In this document: positions 58,690 to 64,000 of the stretch, in pieces
Layout of the letters: the number at the start of each line of letters is the position of its first letter
Numbering within the stretch: the stretch's first letter is position 1
Source of the DNA: Panagrolaimus kolymaensis
Lineage: Eukaryota > Nematoda > Chromadorea > Rhabditida > Panagrolaimidae
Reading direction: 5' to 3'
Assembly (NCBI GenBank): GCA_028622995.1
Contig: JAJQJQ010000014.1
Span: 1,240,001-1,304,000 of the forward strand
DNA: 64,000 nucleotides
Program-made: the position numbers and the translations under genes
The notes under the pieces: generated by a model
What the model saw: the letters and a program-made list of their open reading frames with translations, nothing else
Databases searched by the model: none
Told to the model about the DNA's origin: nothing

Positions 58690-61600
58690 TTACATAGGTG
58701 TTTGTAAACCAGTTGGTTCTGCAGCTACTGTTGAAACATATTCCGTTTCATCATCATATGTATCACCAGGTAAATGGCGGCTTTCTTGACTATCAGCTAA
58801 AAAAATGATTTTATGTAAGTAGTATATTTTTTGAAGATTATTTTTTTCTTTAAAAATCGAATCTATCTTTTTTAATGAAAATTTTTTTAATTTAATTATC
58901 AAACGTGTCTCATGTTTTTTAAGAATAGCGATCATGTCCTTTTCGAAAAGGGAATTTTTCAAATTATATTTTACAAATTAGAAAGCTTTGGTTTTTTCCT
59001 CCTTCAAATTTTGTGAAACATATATTTTTAACTAACAAAGAAAAAGCTTACATCGGCCTAAACCAAACATGGGCGCTCCACTTCCAGATAAACGAGTTCG
59101 AGCTGCAACACCTTTTTCAATTGCTTGTCTGAAACAACACCAAATTATTTTTTCATACCAAAAAAACAAAACTCAATACAAATTTTTAATTTTAATTAAC
59201 AAACCTCATAGTTCGATCTCGCATTAAATCTTGTGACATTTGTTTATGATTTCGTAAATTTAAATGTCGAACAATTTTAGGATTATAACATTTTGGATCG
59301 CTCACCATTCGAACGAGAAATGATCGCTTTTCAGCAAGAGTGTGACCTCGACGTTTTTCACTGAATGGAAGTTCTCCTGCACCTGTTGTTGTTGGAACTT
59401 GAGGTGGTGGAGCGGTAAATGGTGAAACCAAAGAATTTGCAGAAATTGGAGGAGTATTTGGATCATAACTATTTAAGGAGTCAATGGATGTCTAATAAAA
59501 ATAATGGAAAAATTAGAAAATTGAAAGATGGTTTCGAAGGGAAAAATTAAATATGTAAATTAATTTCTTGCTACCAATAAAAGAATGTTCAATTATGAAA
59601 TTTTCTAGCCAAAATTTTTTGTTTGGAGATTTTTTTGTTTTATGAAAATATTTATAGTTTAACAGGAAAAATTTGGAATATTTATAAACTATTGTTTCCG
59701 CGGCAAAACACTATTTTACTTTATTTTTTTTTCATGACTTTTTTGTTTATTTTGTCCCTCCATTCTTTTTTTTCTTCTTCTTAACTTACATCCTTATTAG
59801 GTAAACTTTGAGAATCGGTGTCATCATTCACCAATTGATCATATTCTTTTTCTTCAAGCCTTTCAAGTTCTTCATTTTCTTCTATTGGTTCCGCTGTAGC
59901 TTCTTCATCTAAAAATAAAAAAGAAGGATTTTTTAATAAAGTGCATCATTTCCACTTGAAAAAAAAAACATAAAAAAGTAATCATATCTTCAAAAAAAAG
60001 TAGCGTCATGCTTTTTTTTGTTTTTGAAAAAGTAATTCAAAGAAAATGAAAAATGGAAATATTTTTTTACGTTTTTTGTATCAAAATAATTTTTTGAGCA
60101 GTACATAAAAAATGAAAAAAATATAAGATTTATTAGGGGGTCTTAATTTTTCTGGATGGCAAAAATTTAAATAAAAATAATCCAAAAAAAGTTATAATTA
60201 TTAAAAATATTGTTTTTTTGGTAAAAAAATTTGAATGTTTTTTTCTTTTTTTTCTTTTTTAAGTAACCGTAAATTATATATATATATAACTTACGAAGAA
60301 TATTTAAAGCAGTTTGACGAATAATTTCATATGCAATAAATATATCTCGATCATTTGCATGTTCATGACACACGGCGAATCGAATAACAAATCTATCATT
60401 TAATGAAGCAGGAACCATATGAATTCGACCGGATGCATTTAATTTGGTTAACAAATTTTGATTGGCTTCTTCTGAAGCTTTTAATCGAAAACATACAAGT
60501 CCAAGAACGACATCTCCAACAATTTCAAATTTATCATCCAAACGCAAAATGGCTTCAAATTTTTTTGCAAGTCTTACATGTTCTCGAATATATGTTTGAA
60601 GCCCCTCAATTCCATACATGCGAATAACAAACCATAATTTAAGGGCCCGAAATCGACGAGATAATGGAATTCCCCAATGTCGATAATCTATGGCTTTATC
60701 CGTCCATGAATGTTGAAGATATAAAGGATCCACAGCCAAAGCTTGAGTTAATTTGAATCTGTCTTTGACCCTTAAAAATTTGAAATTACTGAATGTTTTT
60801 AAAATAAATAAATAAATAAGTTGCTTTGTGATGAGTTTTTTATGGAAACTTTTTTTAGAAATGAAAAAAAGTTTTTTAATATTAGGTTTTTTAAATTTGC
60901 TTTCAAATTAATTGAAAGCTTTCCAAAATTTATTTAATGAATTTTCCAAAGCCACTTTTTTTAAAGAGCTGGAATTTAATTATTACCTCAAACTTTGGGT
61001 AATTAAACCAAAGAAGCCATCCTTTTGAGAGTTATTTATTTCCAACTAAAATTAAAAGGAATATGAATTTGGGTGCATTTTTTGTTATCTGCGAGAGATA
61101 TGGCAGAAAACAGAAACCACAGAGAAAGCAAAGACTTTAACTATAAAAAAGAAAGCTTTTATTTTTGAGAGAGACAAACTTTTATGAAAGAAAAAGACAA
61201 AAGAAAAATATATGAAAGCGAGATAACGAAACAGTTCCATCAATTATTTTTTTTTTGGGCCAACCGCGTTCACATTGCTTTTTTTGTTTCGAAAGATATC
61301 AATTCAAAATGAAATAATTCTTTGGTTTTTACCCAAGTATCTCAAAGGTACTAGGAAATTTCTATGACCGATTTTAACGATTGTGTGTCATAAATCATAA
61401 ATTTTTGGATGAAGCATTTTTGGGGTTTAACCAAATTCGCATATTATAAAAACTGTATGGAAATTTTTTTATAATAAAGATTAGATCTATGGCTTTCTTA
61501 TTTATTTCGCTTAGAAACATTTTTTCTCTGCCTTCACTAAAGTCTCTTTTTTTTGCGAACTATTTTATTAATTTTTGTAACTACCACCCGACCTCGTATT

Positions 61601-63797
61601 TCATCCATATTTCTTTCCACATTTTTGAATCATCAAAATATTATTTCTTTGGTTTAATTACCCAAAGTTTGAGGTAAAAATTAAATTCCAGCTCTTTCAA
61701 AAAGTGGCTTTGGAAAAATTCGTAAAATAAATTTTGGAAAGCTTTCATTTAATTTTGAAAGCAAATTTAAAAAACCTAATAATTTTTTCCTTCGCTTTTT
61801 TTTGTTGTCGAAAAAAAGTTGTCCAAAACTCACCACATTGTTGAACAATCAAAGTTAACAAGCATCCATTTATTTGGATTTGTGTTGAAAGACATGGCAT
61901 GTTCAATTCCGGAAGCAAGATAACGAAATTCTGGACAAATTAATGCTGATCCTGCATAAGCAGCATCCACATGTAGCCATAAATCATTTTCAGTGCAAAC
62001 TGGACCAATTTCTGAAAGAAGATCAAAAGAACAAACTGAAGTGGTTCCAAGCGTTGCAGAAACATAAAATGGAATTAAACCAAGGTGGCGATCTTCCTGA
62101 AAACAAATTAATTTTTTTGATTGCATGCTTCCTAAAAATTTTTGCTCCGACGCAGTTTTTAATATTAATTTTTTATTAAAAATTTCTGTATTTTTTCAAA
62201 TAAAAATTTTTCTTTTTAATTTTGAGCCAAACAATATATTATTTAAAGCAAAAGTCTCTGAAAAAAAGCTTACAGTAATGGCAGCTTGAAGGGTATCACC
62301 CCGAAGTCGAAATTTTGAATCAGTTTCTAAAATTCTTAATTTAACCATTCCAATCATCGCTGCTTTTTCCACGGATGAATGGGCTTCTTTCGAACAATAT
62401 GCAATTAATTTAGAAAGTAGGAGGCCTTCCTCAACGAATGGAAAACGTTGACGAAGTTGTTTCATAATTTCAAATCGTGCTGCAAGAAGGGCAACAAAAT
62501 TACATTCACTTGCAGAGCTCTGAAAAAAAAATAAGAAAAATTTTAATAAATTTTTTTAGATGAATTTTTCTTGAGTCTCGTCACTAAAAATTTTTTTTAG
62601 ACCGAACCATGCCAAAAATTAATTTGTTAATTTTTTTGGTGCACATACATACCTGAATAACTCCTCCACCTCGACCATTTTCAGTGAAAGGCAAGAATTC
62701 TTTTGGTAATGCCATCATTCGACCAAACCAATCCATTACAATCATTTCTAATTCGGTCATCGCTGGACATGCAGCCCATGAAAATCCTTGAGCTCCAATA
62801 GAATCACCAAGTAAATTAGCCAAAATTGAAGGAAATGAATTTCCTGCGGGAAAATATGCATGAAATCGAGGATGTTGCCAATGAGTAATTCTAAAAAAGA
62901 AATTTCATTTTCATAAGGAACTTTTAGTTTTGGTGTATTCGATAAGATTTTTTTATGAAGTCTCACCCTGGCATAACATAAGTTTCAAAATCTTTCATAA
63001 CTTTATCATAACTTTCTGGTTTTATTGGAGCCGTAGTGGGAATTAATTCTCTAAGATATCCTGGTTCAATTGAAGGTACCACTCGACGATTATGAACATT
63101 TTCAAGATAATCCGCAATATAATCTATCATTTGATGCCCACATTGACGAAATTCAGTTGCGGATAAACCATATGGAGTACTTCCATATCTTGAAGATGAT
63201 TCAATTGAAACTTTTCGAAAATTTGAATTTATATCATTTGGATCATTCGAATTATTTATTGGGTCATAAGACGAAGCAGTTGATGGTTGTGGTGGTTGAG
63301 GTGGTGGGGCTTGAATATTATATCTTGGTGGAATTGGTGGAGGTGGTTGGGATTGTTTACGTGGTGGAGGAGGAGGAGAAATTATTTTTCGAGCATTTGT
63401 GGAAGTTGTTGTTGTAGTGGTTGCGGAAGAAACGCCCGAAGATGAAGGAGAAGATTGTTCGGGAAGTGGTGGCGGTGGTTGTTCATTAGTTGGTGGAGGA
63501 GTCGCTAAAAAATGGATGATTAATGGAAGAAACCAAAAATCAAAACTGTTATACAGCTATAAAAAAATGTTGGTAGAAAAAAAGTTTTGATTATATAAAA
63601 TTAAAAAAATAATTGCAAAATAAACATAAAAACTTATTTTTTACAACTCAAAGTTTCAAAAATTCTAAAGGAAAATTAAATTTAGTTTTATCCTCAAATT
63701 ACTTACTTCCTCCCGCTGTAGAAAGAGAATGTTTAAATCTTGCAGTTTTATCTTGATAATAATTATTTAAATTTTGTAATACATTTCCCAAAGTCAT
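58690..63797 (-). CDS. tdc-1: PLP-dependent aromatic amino-acid decarboxylase, TDC-1-like
   Basis: Group II decarboxylase; TDC-1 makes tyramine from tyrosine in C. elegans. Exons on the minus strand: 63797-63708, 63504-62967, 62890-62653, 62519-62274, 62096-61834, 60770-60295, and about 59908-59790, 59493-59206, 59130-59054, 58800-58690, about 813 residues. The N-terminal about 115 residues are Pro-rich ([18 protein letters not shown]) and unusual for the family. The catalytic domain begins [21 protein letters not shown]. It contains [20 protein letters not shown], the PLP Asp in [19 protein letters not shown], the Schiff-base Lys in [22 protein letters not shown], and [17 protein letters not shown]. 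An about 200-residue C-terminal extension ([31 protein letters not shown]) fits TDC/HDC-type enzymes. Tyrosine versus histidine specificity is not decided by reading. The 61833-60771 intron hosts two SL RNA loci. Confidence 0.82.
60890..61450 (-). repeat. Dispersed SL-RNA-bearing repeat, copy 2
   Basis: Inverse match of 36000-36550, including the SL RNA and about 430 bp of its upstream flank. Located in a decarboxylase intron on the same strand as the host gene. Confidence 0.85.
60899..61009 (-). ncRNA. SL1-type spliced-leader RNA gene, copy 2
   Basis: Same architecture as copy 1: 23-nt leader at 61009-60987 with the CCCAAAG expansion, immediate GTAA donor, central hairpin, an AATTTTGGAA Sm-type site, and a terminal hairpin (GCTTTC...GAAAGC at 60899-60919). 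It differs from copy 1 at a few positions in the middle and in the terminal loop, none in the leader or Sm site. It shares the extended 5' flank with copy 1, so it probably keeps its promoter. Same strand as the host gene, inside an intron. Confidence 0.85.
61651..61762 (+). ncRNA. SL1-type spliced-leader RNA gene or pseudogene, copy 3
   Basis: Leader at 61651-61673 identical to the other copies, GTAA donor, Sm-type AATTTTGGAA at 61730-61739, and 3' hairpin GCTTTC...GAAAGC ending 61762. Unlike copies 1 and 2 the upstream match stops about 7 bp before the leader, so the conserved promoter region is missing. The 3' flank (AAATTTAAAAAACCTAAT) is shared with copy 2 in inverse orientation. It could be a promoterless pseudogene or use a different promoter. 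Divergent from copy 2, about 640 bp away. Confidence 0.75.
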
Positions 63798-64000
63798 TAT
63801 AAAACAAAGCAAACTTATTTCTGCCGAATATATATAAAAAAATATTACAGGATAACTTTCTTTGAAAAAAAATATGGAATAAAGAAAGTTAAAAAAAGAT
63901 TTATGTCGCCCACTTTAAAATCTCTTCTTTTTTTTCTTCTTCTTATGGTGAAGGAAAAGTAATTGAATATGTCACTTTCAGACTTGAATATGCATGCTTA
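63798..64000. other. Decarboxylase upstream region (window edge)
   Basis: About 200 bp of T/C-rich sequence upstream of the decarboxylase start. A TTTCGGCAG-like or trans-splice acceptor was not clearly identified. Confidence 0.35.

Overview
The window is AT-rich, intron-rich nuclear DNA from a nematode. Three lines of evidence support this: gene content with Caenorhabditis-type families (a single-RRM SR protein like RSP-5, a TDC-1-like decarboxylase, DEG/ENaC channels, UGTs); polypyrimidine-AG acceptors just upstream of start codons, as expected for spliced-leader trans-splicing; and three loci shaped like nematode SL1 RNA genes. The very low GC, the short introns and the general look suggest a tylenchid plant parasite such as Meloidogyne, but that is inference. 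No CRISPR array, operon of bacterial type or tRNA gene was seen.

Layout. 1-2.7 kb: a UDP-glycosyltransferase on the minus strand, broken by a 486-bp hAT-type MITE inserted in an exon, plus an independent stop. 3.9-5.0 kb: an rsp-5-like SR splicing factor (-). 5.8-8.6 kb: a nuclear-looking protein with a candidate PCNA-dependent degron, running into a four-unit Cys/His repeat region that carries a frameshift (-). 9.2-17 kb: five intact plus-strand housekeeping genes (C1orf50/DUF2452, SOX-like HMG box, HUS1, Y-box/cold-shock protein, MRM2 methyltransferase). 17.4-20.2 kb and 53.3-56.1 kb: two inverted copies of a single-pass membrane protein gene, with diverged ectodomains and almost identical tails. 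21.9 kb: a PMP3/UPF0057 micro-protein. 22.8-27.2 kb: a divergent pair (receptor tyrosine kinase / single-pass membrane protein) with a collapsed duplicate of the same pair beside it. 27.7-35.1 kb: an SLC25A51-type NAD carrier, a DEG/ENaC channel, a chemoreceptor fragment and a secreted protein. 35.5-42.2 kb (-): an unknown membrane-anchored protein, NDUFS6, and PRP4 kinase. 44.6-51.1 kb: an OTUD7/Cezanne-type deubiquitinase with a Tc1/mariner-like foldback MITE in an intron. 57.1 kb: an intronless Rac/MIG-2-like GTPase broken by an 8-bp tandem duplication. 58.7-63.8 kb (-): an aromatic amino-acid decarboxylase like TDC-1.

The most notable signal is the set of three SL1-like RNA loci, one in an intron at 36.4 kb and a divergent pair in an intron of the decarboxylase at 61 kb. 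All three carry the same one-base expansion of the 22-nt nematode leader, an immediate GTAA donor, an Sm-type site and a 3' hairpin. Two of them share about 0.5 kb of upstream sequence, so the locus has been spreading as a dispersed repeat inside introns of other genes.

A second theme is gene decay. The UGT, the Cys/His repeat gene, both inverted membrane-protein copies, the kinase-pair duplicate and the Rho GTPase all show specific lesions. Some could be assembly errors, so read-level checks matter. Exon boundaries given here were placed by eye from splice consensus and reading frame and may be off by a base or two.
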